Source: Tieghemiomyces parasiticus (taxonomy: Eukaryota; Kickxellomycota; Dimargaritomycetes; Dimargaritales; Dimargaritaceae). Taken from it: a stretch of DNA of 64,000 nt. The notes under the pieces are model-generated. The model was not told the origin of the DNA. It was given only the letters and a program-made list of their open reading frames with translations, and made no database searches. The position numbers and the translations under genes were made by a program. Shown one piece after another: positions 1 through 9,758 of this stretch; the first letter of the stretch is position 1; each line of letters begins with the position of its first letter. Where the stretch lies: assembly GCA_027575765.1 (NCBI GenBank), contig JANBPT010000046.1, positions 30,458-94,457 of the forward strand. Reading direction: 5' to 3'.

Positions 1-2084
1 TGCCTCTGCTTTCTCCAAACGTCCCTTGGGCGCTACGCACTTCAAACGAGAGGCTATTAATCTAAATCTATCTATATATATATATATACCCCTTCTCTGA
101 TACCCTCGGCAACCCATGTCTTTCTCTCCTCGATTTAGTTGGCCAACTAGTGGTGTTCACACAGCATACCCGGTCGCCTTGGTTCAGAGGGCAGCTTGGA
201 CTTTAATTGAACAGATTGAGGTGCCGAATAGGTTAAAACGCTCGGGACGGGGGTGAGGGCTTAAGAAGCGACCGTGAGGATACGGTTTAATTACACCAGA
301 AAGGCTGCGGAAGGTAGGCATCTGGATGTAATATACGAAGGAAAACGAAAAGGGACGCGGAGGACCTTGCCGTCAACCTAGGCCCAGTCCCCCCCCCCCA
401 TGGTTATGGTGGTGATATGACAGGAACGCCTACCGAAGTGTGGAAGCAGGTATTTAACCGATATCCATCTCCTGGTAGAAGGAGGTTGCCGGTGTGGCCG
501 AGGGGCCAGCCGGGAGGCCTCTAGCCAAGACCACAGCCGTCGGAACACCACGGTCTTCTACAGAGAATTACTGACATAGATTCTCTACACTATCGACTGG
601 GTTGTCTGGATAAAAAAAAAGGTAACGGCCTGCAATGTAGGAGGCGAACTTGGTAAGAATCCGGGCCTTCCTCACCATGAAGGAGGAGCCGAAACCTGAC
701 CCTTCAACTACGCCAAATGGTTTCTTGCTATCGCTCTGTGTAGATAGCTATGGCGAGCGAATTGCCCTTAGGTATTTTATTCGATAAGTATGCGGAAAAA
801 TATCTATTCTTCATCCTGGCTCATTTGCCTATGGCCCCCCCCCTTCAGTCTTCCTCTCTCCTGCCTCCCTCCCTCGAGCCACACACCCCGCCACGCCCGT
901 ACCGAGGCAGTCCCTCCAGGATAGGGGGGACCGCCTGTGGGCTGGTGTAAGCACCGGCAGAACTTTCTTACTTTGATCTCGATAATATACTTTGGTAAAC
1001 CGGACAACCAATTCCGACTGGAGCAATGGTATTGTGGCAGGGTGTGCAGCCCAAGGGGGTGTTGCAACTAGAAGGAAGACCGAGAGAGGGTCAATAGGTG
1101 AGCGGACTTATTAAATGAATATATACAATTGATTACACACTTAACGAATCTACACTGATAGGCGATTCGCGGTCTTAAAATAGGGGCGGTTCGGGTGATG
1201 AGACGAGAACCATTTGGTGTAGATTGAGGCACTTGGTTCCGGACCCTTCTCCATGAAGAGGTGGATCCGGAATCGAGTCGAGCTTACCTCTGAAGTCCGA
1301 AGGTCGCTGTCTTCCTATTTTACCAAAGGATATGCATAATTCATGATGAAAATTAGGAGATTCCACCATGAAGACAGGTCTTGAAGGGAGGCGGCGCCCT
1401 TAGATTGGTGGAGGGCTTTCCAGTGGGCTCCTTGGCTACAGTTGGGCCTCGGTGGCGTTCGGTAGACTCCTTTTTCCCGATCCTGCAATGAATGAAACAA
1501 TATACAGCGTGCGTTAGTTATGTAGCAGTGACCGAAGAAGGAAAGTATTGGCCTGTGTGAAAGAAACGAGCGCAGTGACCATTCAAGGGATCCTGATACC
1601 GGATCACGGAGGAAGGGCATTGGGGATATGTGATATCCACGGAGCTGGCAGAGCTAAATATTGAAGAGGACAGAGCTACACCGAGAAACTCATCGCATGC
1701 CATAGGTACAGTGTAATGGCGCCTATATCACCCGCCCTAGTTCGTTGTGAACCGCGGGCGACGCGCTTGTCAGTACATCATAACATACCCACCCGTTCTT
1801 ATGACATTATACCTGTCGCCTTTAGAACCAACTACAGGCGGTGTCTTTGTCTTCGTTCGAGGTTCCTATTTCAGGCTTCCGTCCATGCGAGTCAGGGTCG
1901 GTACCGTCGCAGCTCAGTATCACAGTAAAGTTCCGCGCGGCTAGCTTCAACGTCCAAGGCCCATCTGGAGTTGGGCATAATAGGCGTAGTTTTTCCCAAC
2001 CTTATTGTCCATCTTTTCCTAAACGCAGCCGAGGCGGGGGAATGTAGAGCGACCGTGACAGTGGATCCAGGGTTGCCTTCGCCC
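1..2084. other. Gene-free stretch
   Basis: I see no supported gene. The open frames are short, overlap on both strands and lack recognisable motifs. A TA dinucleotide tract lies at about 73-88 and a run of C at about 391-399. Confidence 0.5.
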
Positions 2085-2092
2085 TATAAATA
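2085..2092 (+). promoter_or_regulatory. Probable TATA box upstream of F-box-like remnant
   Basis: TATAAATA in a GC-rich setting, followed by a pyrimidine-rich leader and ATG codons at 2196 and 2245. It is 160 bp upstream of the F-box-like frame, consistent with a core promoter. Assignment rests on motif and position only. Confidence 0.4.
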
Positions 2093-2244
2093 GGCCATCG
2101 TCCGCCCACTCTTTCGCCACCATCGTTTAACTCTACACATCCCCTTCGCCTCTCGTCCAGCACTTGTACAAGTACCTTGCCTACTCGCTCTCATCATGCA
2201 CTCGTCGTCGCTCCTCACGATTGGCGCTACGTCTCACTTCCTCT

Positions 2245-3172
2245 ATGCAGGCCTCTGGTGGCAATTCCCAGAAGTTACCCAACGAAATCAGGCAGCAAGT
2301 TCTGGGAATGTCTATAATTAGTGATCTGAAGAACATTCGGGACACTAGCAAGAAACTCGGAAGTGCGGCCGGCATCCTGGTGAGTGTAAGCTATCATCCG
2401 GCTTTTTTTCCGACCTAGCCTAACGCTACCCGTCCGACCAATATCATACTTATTAGCCGACTTTATGTACCATGTCATCCTTGAACACATCGATGCATGT
2501 TGCTAAAGACTACCGTTCCAACGTGCGCTGCAAACTGACGGCGCCAACTCCGAAAACATCTCTTCCGCGTGATCGGGCAGTAAATTCGCACCTCAACTTA
2601 CGTCGAACTTAGCAGCCAAGAACTGTAAAACTTTTAGCTGAGGACGACCTTCTTGTACCTCACGAAATAGCACTTACCTTTTTAAGAACCAATCGAGAGA
2701 CGACCTTTTTAACTTTCACTTGGCTAAAGCCTTGTTAGCATAGTACAAAGACCTGTCTACCGCCTAAGCCCATTGGAATTGGGTCAACTATCATGCTATG
2801 ACTGTTCAGGAGATACTCCATCATTTCCCACTCAACGCTGCCATTTTGTGCGACAACGTTGACGGGGCCGTCCGCTTCTTTAACAACCTGTTCACCCTTG
2901 ATGGCCAAGGGATCACACCCAACCTCTACTGCGTCCACCTCCCGATTGAATTTCAGAATCACAATGACGCCATCCAAGGCCCGGCCGGAATAGACGTATA
3001 TTACAAACAGAAGCGCCAGCACGGATGAGATACTGTCCTTAACCAGTTCTTACGCCGTATGGAGGTACATATCAATATTATTCAGGGGCTGCCTAGTCTC
3101 CTCAAGCCAAAAGTTCTGCACTTGGTCGACTGGCTGGCCATGGAAATTCGTCTCGACTGCCCGTCCCTGTAG
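2245..3172 (+). pseudogene. F-box-like gene remnant, two exons, internal stop
   Basis: Exon 1 (2245-2379) starts at ATG 2245 and encodes an F-box-like helix with LPNEIRQQVLG and a later TSKKL, resembling the LPxEI...VL...SKK pattern of F-box domains. It ends at a GTGAGT donor in phase 0. A TTCAG acceptor before 2810 restores the frame, and a coding-like stretch follows to a TAG at 3170-3172. A TGA at 3026-3028 interrupts this second part; the same frame continues for 47 codons after it. Either the gene is decaying or a small intron removes the stop. F-box proteins recruit substrates to SCF ubiquitin ligases, but the family call is weak here because only the short N-terminal motif supports it. 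Start codon choice is uncertain: another ATG lies at 2196 in a different frame. Confidence 0.33.
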
Positions 3173-3635
3173 GACAGTCGCAAGGATCCTTAGACAACTT
3201 CGGTCGCCCAGTTTAACGAATAGCAATTCGTACCATGATCACGTCTCTACGACACCTCCGTCTTGGCGGTTTCTTATCTCATGCATTGCGAATTCATTAG
3301 ATAGTATTGGGGGCGCTGGGTCGGGATATTAGAAGGTTTTTTAAATTGATTTATTTTTAGTTTCATTCAGAGTAAAAGCACAACGTCAAAGTATTAGTAT
3401 CATCCAAGCAAAGGGAGTGGGGAGAGAGGACAGGCTAAAGAACTTTGGGAAAGGGAGACGACAGATAATGGGGTAAAGGCGGATGGAATTAGATCGGCGC
3501 AACACAATGTCATGGTTGACAGGGCGGCGGGGTTCGAGGATCATACATTAGGTTAACAAAGCAACGCTGGCGGGCAGTAAGGAATCCAAGTGATGATGGC
3601 AAACATTCATACATATATATATATATGTAGCCTTC

Positions 3636-5180
3636 TCACGTGGACTCTTTCTTCGTCCGACGGACTTTCTTCCGTGCTGCCGCGCCTTCAGCGGTGAGCT
3701 CGGCCACCTGCCGTTTAAGGCTCTCGACGGCAGCGGTGAGAGTGGCAATGGCATCGACGTTGGAGTGGGACTGCATCTGGTCCTCATACCACCGGGCTTG
3801 GAAATCAAGGGCTTGCTTGCGGGCCTTAGACTCGCGGAATTGGGCTTTGTAGTACATTTTCATCCATTTGGCCAGTTTTAGGTCCGTCTGGGCCTCGGCC
3901 GGTACCGCCAACGGGGACTGGTCGAATGTGGCGGGGAGTCTGGCAAGCTTCATGGTCTGGGTCGGGATGGCGGAGTCTGGCTCGGCAGCCGCTATGACCT
4001 GCGGAAGTATTGCCTTGATCCTGGGTTGCGGCTGGACCTTTTGGGTGGCCAGGACTGCAGGTGTGTGGTCATTTGAAACGGCGAGATCGGACGTCGCGGC
4101 TACAGGCACGACAACGGTGGCCTCAATAGCAGTGGGCGGCGCCTTCATCTCCTTCTTGGCACGAGACTTTTTGGCAGGTTTAGTGAGCGGGGGACCGCTA
4201 CCGTTAGTGGCTACGGCGTCAACCACTGGGGATTCGACAGGGGCTGTCGCCACTTTGGACACTTTCTCTTCAGAGACCGGCCGGGGCTTTTTAGACTTTT
4301 TGGCGAGACCGTGGCCATTCGCAAATACGGAGGTAGACACCGCAGGGGTTGGGGGTTCGGGGGAGGCACTACCGTTGCTTTTGGAGGTCTTGGCCTTCGT
4401 CGTCGGGGTGCTACCGTCACTGTCTGGCCGGACTTTCTTGGGTTTCTTGCCAGGGGTGGGGTCACTCGCGCCGTTGGTGGAATCCCTGACCGCGGGACCT
4501 GCATCGGATCCGGAAGTCAGCGCGGTCTTGGTCGCTTTTGTGCGTTTTTTGGTGGGCGTCATGCAAGGACCGCTTGGCTGGGAATCAGCCGCTGCCTGAA
4601 CCCGCAGTGTACCGCCGCTGGCCAAATTCTTGCAGGGCGTGCCGGGGGCAGACTTGTCTGTGAGTTCACTCAGTTTATCAGCGTCCCTATCCGTACTGTG
4701 GTTGTCGTCATCATCATCGGAAGAGGAGTCAACCGATGGCGACGATAAAGTCGATGAAATTTCAACTTTGCTTTTCGTTGCCTTAGATTTGACCTGTGGC
4801 GTACCGATTTTCTTACGGGCGACCATGTCCGTGTCCTGGAAGAGTTGGTCAATTACGTCGTAGTAGGGCCAACGCCGGGGCTTGCCTTTGAGGTGCACGT
4901 CCTTCTTGTAGTTGCGAAAGTCAGTAAATGACCGCGATACGAAGCCATTGATGACATCCGCGGAGACGCTCAGGCCCAGGTCGGTGATGGCCTGGGCGTA
5001 GAAGGGGTTACGGTTGTAGTGGGGGAACTGCTCACGGTGCTCGAGAATGTACTGAAGGAGGGCTAACCGCTGGTCGGGGCGGAACTCGCCGTACCTGATC
5101 TTGCGCACGGAACCCGCATCTGATTTGGTTGGCGATGCAGAGGCCTGCGGCGTGGTCGGGGGCGACTGCGGAATGGTCAT
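3636..5180 (-). CDS. Orphan nuclear protein with SANT/MADF-like N-terminal domain
   Basis: Single exon, 514 aa from ATG 5180; the frame extends upstream only through a TTG. Residues about 22-112 form a compact charged domain with FRPDQRLALLQYILEHR and WPYYDVIDQLF. The helix pattern and the late W-x-Y-Y resemble Myb/SANT-like or MADF DNA-binding domains. The middle (about 115-420) is low-complexity S/T/P/K with many KK and KKxRP patches that look like nuclear localisation signals. The C-terminus (about 435-510) is a predicted coiled coil ending in basic KKVRRTKK. The arrangement (DNA-binding-like head, disordered linker, coiled coil) suggests a chromatin or transcription factor. I recognise no named family, so function is inferred from architecture alone. 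Confidence 0.75.
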   Translation of the reverse strand: MTIPQSPPTTPQASASPTKSDAGSVRKIRYGEFRPDQRLALLQYILEHREQFPHYNRNPFYAQAITDLGLSVSADVINGFVSRSFTDFRNYKKDVHLKGKPRRWPYYDVIDQLFQDTDMVARKKIGTPQVKSKATKSKVEISSTLSSPSVDSSSDDDDDNHSTDRDADKLSELTDKSAPGTPCKNLASGGTLRVQAAADSQPSGPCMTPTKKRTKATKTALTSGSDAGPAVRDSTNGASDPTPGKKPKKVRPDSDGSTPTTKAKTSKSNGSASPEPPTPAVSTSVFANGHGLAKKSKKPRPVSEEKVSKVATAPVESPVVDAVATNGSGPPLTKPAKKSRAKKEMKAPPTAIEATVVVPVAATSDLAVSNDHTPAVLATQKVQPQPRIKAILPQVIAAAEPDSAIPTQTMKLARLPATFDQSPLAVPAEAQTDLKLAKWMKMYYKAQFRESKARKQALDFQARWYEDQMQSHSNVDAIATLTAAVESLKRQVAELTAEGAAARKKVRRTKKEST

Positions 5181-5911
5181 GACGAATCGAGTGAAATGGC
5201 TTGCCGGGAAGGCTGTGGGTGGAGGGATTGGATGAGGTCCGCCGCGATTTGGACCAATCAATGTGCGGGGCTACGTGGCAGCGAAGTCGCAGTTGAATTT
5301 GCAGAGGGGGGAACTGGGGGCCGTCAAAGAGAGGAGTGGAAGTACTGATGTTAAGGCGGTGAATGGAGTGACCGCTATCAAGCAGAGACGTAGGAAGTAT
5401 CGATGGGTTATGAAGTTGTTAAAGTGTAGAAAACTGAGGGATAGCGTCTCCACCGCGTACACGGCAAGTTGAATTACGCAGTCCGCAACACGAGGTGGGG
5501 GGTTTTTTTTTTGGTATCCTTCCAACATTTTTTTTACCCCTATCAAGCTCCATTATATGAGGAAGAAGGATGGAACTTAACACTGGTATTGTGACTCAAT
5601 CGGCAACTATTATGCATTGCAAACGCGACCACCGCAGTACTGTAATTGATTTTAGGAGGCCATGGCCTACGATCACGTAGAGAATCAAGTAAAAGCCGGC
5701 TACCTCGGCCGCCAGTAATTCAGGCTTGATGTCATCTCAACCCAGGGTATAGAGAGACATTGGATGCCTAAAACGAAATGCCTCAGGAGCTGTAGCTAAG
5801 GAAAACGCCACCACCACAGACTACCTGGGAGTGAGGACTAATTCTAAAGCACCATTAGCCGCATCTGCAAGAATCTAATGTTGACATCAATTATCACCAA
5901 AAAAAGTTGCC
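5181..5911. other. Upstream region of the SANT-like gene
   Basis: Probable 5' flank of the minus-strand gene ending at 5180. It holds a T-rich tract near 5503-5535 and no supported gene. Confidence 0.4.
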
Positions 5912-5986
5912 TGCCCCATGCAGGGATCGAACCTACGACCTTCGCGTTATTAGCACGACGCTCTAAACCAACTGAGCTAATAGGGC
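5912..5986 (-). tRNA. tRNA-Ile (anticodon AAT)
   Basis: Folds as a full cloverleaf of 75 nt. The acceptor stem is GCCCTAT with ATGGGGC (one G-T pair). The D stem is GCTC/GAGC. The anticodon stem is TCGTG/CGCGA around loop CTAATAA. The T arm is GTAGG-TTCGATC-CCTGC, and the discriminator base is A. There is no intron and no encoded CCA. Its 5' side faces the LTR debris at 6378-7140. Confidence 0.95.
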
Positions 5987-6377
5987 CTATGTTTCTGTAT
6001 TTTTGCAGCACTTTCAGTTGCCTTAACTCTTAGCCTTCCTAGTTTTTACGTCATGTTCTCATAAGCCTATAGTTTATTGTCTCCCGAGTTTATTTTAACT
6101 TGCTGACTTTGGGGACAAAGAACCCTAGGTCGCCGTCAACCGGAACTAGAAAAGGGGACGAATTCTAGGAAAGCACTTTTGATCTCATTTTTTCTACTCG
6201 CTAACTAAACCGTTTATACACACATTACATTTCGTGTTGTGCGTTTATTATTAGAGAGACCTACGTTTAGGGCTTTGACGAAAAAAGAAATGAAAAGAAT
6301 ATTGGCGCGATATTATAGAAACGCAATAGGTCAGTAAAAAAGCTGTCGTTTATTCATAGGGCCCTAATTGGACCCGT

Positions 6378-6412
6378 TATATACTAGCTATCGGACGTCG
6401 AATTGATGTCCG
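6378..6412 (+). repeat. TATA plus hairpin, probable older LTR remnant
   Basis: TATATA at 6378-6383 is followed by an inverted repeat, CGGACGTC (6392-6399) with GATGTCCG (6405-6412), a 5-nt loop and one G-T pair. The layout imitates the TATA-hairpin block of the better preserved LTRs in this window, but loop length and sequence differ and I cannot define LTR ends. It may be a third, older LTR family between tRNA-Ile and the LTR at 6571. Confidence 0.3.
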
Positions 6413-6570
6413 GTTACGACAAGGACAATAAAGCTTCCTTGTAACGATAAAAGGAAGCTAGGATTATTGATAAACTCGGCCTAGGCACCAAGAGGCTTTG
6501 GTTACTTCCCTCTGGCTGGCGGCATTGATAAAACTAGATTTTCCTCAGCTGCGGCTAATCACAAAATTTG

Positions 6571-7048
6571 TGTGAAGCCGAGCACGCCTTCTACATTTGA
6601 GGAGTTGTAATAGATCGCGCCTATACCTCTGACAAAGGAAAAGTAAAGAAAGGAACCGGACAACCGCTAGGAGAGGCCCGGAAGAGACGGAAGCCTAGCC
6701 AGGCTCTCCACCAATAGTAGTAGATCCTTTTAGTTTGGTTGCAGTATATAAGCTGGACCCAAGTATGCAACACAGGGTCTGGCAGCTTTTGATAATTCTC
6801 TGTCTCATAGTGTCATCCGTGGTCACTATTCCGTTAAGTCAATCTAGTACCAGTATTCTCCTAAGCTCGTTTATTGATACACGTTTTAGATTTTCTTTGT
6901 TTGGCAACTCTGTCGATAGTTGTCCGTTTCCACTTTGCGTTGCAGATTCGGATACCCCTACTCCGACTGCATACCCCCGAACTCTCCACTCCATCCTGGA
7001 GGTTATTTTGAAAACGGGAATGGTTATCCAATTCCGGTCGGCTTTACA
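6571..7048 (+). mobile_element. Solo LTR, family 2, copy 1 (478 bp)
   Basis: Begins TGTGAAGCCGAGCA and ends CGGCTTTACA, with TG...CA termini. It is flanked by the same 4 bp, TTTG, at 6567-6570 and 7049-7052, as expected for a target-site duplication. It aligns along its whole length, and at identical length (478 bp), with the copy at 26322-26799. Shared blocks include GAGAGGCCCGGAAGAGACG, TATATAAG and the hairpin after it (6752-6760 with 6775-6783, 14-nt loop). No internal gag-pol sequence remains, so this is a solo LTR left by LTR-LTR recombination. The TATA box points to transcription along the plus strand. Confidence 0.8.
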
Positions 7049-7052
7049 TTTG

Positions 7053-7140
7053 TGTGAAGCCGACTCGTTTTCAGTACAGTATGCCAATGAATCAATGTAG
7101 CAAAATATTCCAACTAAGTAGTATAAGCCGAGTATGTTAT
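7053..7140 (+). mobile_element. Truncated 5' end of a further LTR
   Basis: Directly after the TTTG duplication of the preceding LTR the sequence restarts with TGTGAAGCCGAC, the LTR 5' terminus, and then decays within about 60-80 bp. It indicates a second insertion at the same point. The right boundary is not determinable by eye. Confidence 0.5.
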
Positions 7141-7275
7141 AGAACGGATTTTTTATTAGTAAGGAAATACCGGCGAGTATTGATATCCTCGCTCTTTACT
7201 ACAAAATGGGGCGGCGAAGTGCTCTGACCCAATAACTGCTAGCACCGCGCTGGTCCGGTTGGCAAGACAAGTATC

Positions 7276-7836
7276 ATGTTATCGAAAAGATGTAAGCTAA
7301 GTTTTCGGCTTAAAAGAAGTCGGAGTAGCCGTTCCAGAAAAGGAGACGTTGCCGACAATCCTGCGAGTGCGGAAAAGTCGAAAGTGGGTCCCATGGGAGA
7401 AATTGGCACCTCACTTATTAGGCAGCACAGAAGACCTATTTTACTGTGTCGCCCACCAGGGAGATTTGAACCTTTACACCTGGCATCAAGCCCGGTGCAC
7501 AATATATTTTTGTATGTGATGAGGGCAGCTCCCTTGGCGCCTTCTGCCTCTTTTTCTCCGCCTACCCATGATGTTCGCGGCACATCAATTGTCCGCTGGG
7601 CTTCGCAAACTCTGGCTCCGGATTATACAATAGCTTATAACCCTGGATATAATTTTAACTTATCACACTTTGCTATGATAACATGGTATAGTTTATACTT
7701 GTCTTATTATTGTACTGGCAGCCTTTTATTAAAAGGCCGTCCGTTTCTAGTAATTAAAAGACACTTTGAAAACACCTCCCAATTTTACATGTCTTTTAAA
7801 AACCCTCTAAATTATTATACATTGTCGAAAACTTGA
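7276..7836 (+). CDS. Uncharacterised ORF in LTR-rich region
   Basis: A 186-codon frame from ATG 7276 to a stop at 7834-7836. The first third is basic (RSRSSRSRK). The middle holds THDVRGTSIVRWASQ, which loosely resembles the H-x-x-R helix of tyrosine recombinases of DIRS/Ngaro-type elements. The last third turns AT-rich and aromatic, unlike coding sequence elsewhere in the window. It is most likely a degraded mobile-element fragment or chance open frame. No start context or partner supports a working gene. Confidence 0.2.
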   Translation: MLSKRCKLSFRLKRSRSSRSRKGDVADNPASAEKSKVGPMGEIGTSLIRQHRRPILLCRPPGRFEPLHLASSPVHNIFLYVMRAAPLAPSASFSPPTHDVRGTSIVRWASQTLAPDYTIAYNPGYNFNLSHFAMITWYSLYLSYYCTGSLLLKGRPFLVIKRHFENTSQFYMSFKNPLNYYTLSKT

Positions 7837-9758
7837 GTATTTATTATAATTATTATTATTTCTGTGCCTGGTATTACATTTTAAGGAAGGTGTCGCGTGA
7901 AATACATTAGTAAATAATTATAGTTATAGTAGGCCGCAGTGGCCACCATTCGATAGCATTTGTACTCACATTCGCTACTTATGAAGGTCCAGGGCTATTG
8001 ATTTAACTGAGCTACGTATTTATCATACCCGTAAGAAACGCCAGGCGTTAAGATGTACCTGCTGCGGACCAGGCCGCATTCCTTCTGCGCCGAGACGCCT
8101 GCCTAAACGCTTCATATTGACCTCATCCGCTGAAATGACTCATCTACGTTAGCCTTCCACCGCCAGCCCTCCACACCCTTCTACCAGCCCAGAGACTCCC
8201 CAAGAGCACTCTCCCCTAGCCACGAACGCCCGCTAATACGCCAACAGTTATCCTACTTATAAGGCGCACCCCATGCCCCTTGCAAAGCGACACTCCTACT
8301 TCTCTACGCTTGTTTTCTTTTCAATAAACCCTTTAATTCCCGGGAATTCTGCCTACCACGGTTTGGTTATTTATTTATGGATTACTTGTGGCTTTCGATA
8401 GGGGTCACATACTCGATAGGTGGTTTATATTGTTTTTATTGTCACATCTACTCATAGTTTGTGACGCTAAGCCTAGGGTCCTCCCAACTCGAAATATATA
8501 TGGCCGCTGACCCGATATATGAAAATACAGGTGAGTATACTGTGGAGGTAACGAGATACTCACGAAACGGCGTAATTACTGATATCACAACTAAGAACAC
8601 CACTATATTTCATCACGTGATTCCTGCTATTATCGCTATTCACACATAACTGGTGCGTCCTACATTTCAATTGGGAACTTACCATAGATAACCCTTTGAT
8701 GTACAACTCATTACATGGCATTATGAGTATGAGGAAAAGGAACCCTTATTCATGGGGGGGGGTACTCATCGCCAGCCAATATGCCGTGCACTCGGACCGT
8801 ATTCGCTTTTCTCTACTAGTATACACCACTCCACCAGCTGTAGAATCATCTATCTTACCAGCGACCAATGTCCCCTCCCTTGTATATACGCCTCACAACC
8901 AATGTTATGAAAATAGAAATCGGAGCCAGTGATTACCTGCGGGCCCTATTGTATAACTGTGACGTGACTCGAGTTCATTTATATTAGTCGTCTAGTAGTT
9001 TCAGCCGTCATGGATAATGCTATGAAGGCGACCCAGTACCAATCCTAGTATGTTTAAATCGATCGTTAATTCAGATGTATCCGTTTCTAAGCGATTAACT
9101 TCAATGCACCTTTGACTTCATGGCCAGAGAGAGTGTTAACCGTATGGTACACTCATACACACCCAATCGTCAAAGTCTGTATACAGCGATACTGACGAGG
9201 GAGGGGTTCAAGATACTTAATTTAATTTGGCAATGCAGGTGTAAGTAACAAGCTATTGGTGAAAATCAAAATCAATCGACCCTAAGAGGCCGCTTAGCAA
9301 TTATATACCCAGCTTCCAGAATTTTAATTTGGACGGAAAGTAGCCATACTGGCGGCAGACGTGCGTTAGACGCATTCGATTAAATACATATAGTTTATTG
9401 TAAAAAATAAGCTACCTCATCGAAAAGGATAAAGAAAATGGCAGCGATACGTACAAGTAGCGGATTCAAAAGCAAGGTTTGGACATGTTAATCCGGAGCG
9501 AGGTAAAATTGGTAAATGTACAGGGTGCGGGAATGGGAGGGGAGAACGGTTAAGTTGAGGGGCAGTGTTACGGTCGTCGAAGTATAAAGGTATTAAGAAA
9601 AGCAGCGAAGTATATTGGAAACAGCGGGATGGGAGTTGAAGGTCTGCAGGCGGAGGACAGGGTCGACAACCAGGGAAAGAGAACGGCCGGAAAGCGCAGC
9701 CTTATCTCGATTAATTTTATTGAGCCGTCACATGAGATTGGGAACTGGCGCAGATGAT
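7837..9758. other. AT-rich gene-free stretch
   Basis: No supported gene. At 8260-8335 a TATAAG is followed about 60 bp later by AATAAA, an arrangement seen in compact LTRs, but no LTR ends are visible. The 8461-8649 open frame has no recognisable features. Confidence 0.4.

Noticed and set aside
3868..4599. 243-codon plus-strand ORF
   Set aside because: Antisense to the low-complexity middle of the SANT-like gene.
5912..5987. tRNA-Ile starting one base earlier, with mismatched acceptor stem, read as a tRNA pseudogene
   Set aside because: Shifting the 5' end to 5986 gives seven paired acceptor positions, so the gene looks intact.
7440..7530. tRNA-like T-arm on the minus strand
   Set aside because: A GGTTCAAATC-type loop is present but no matching D arm, anticodon arm or acceptor stem.
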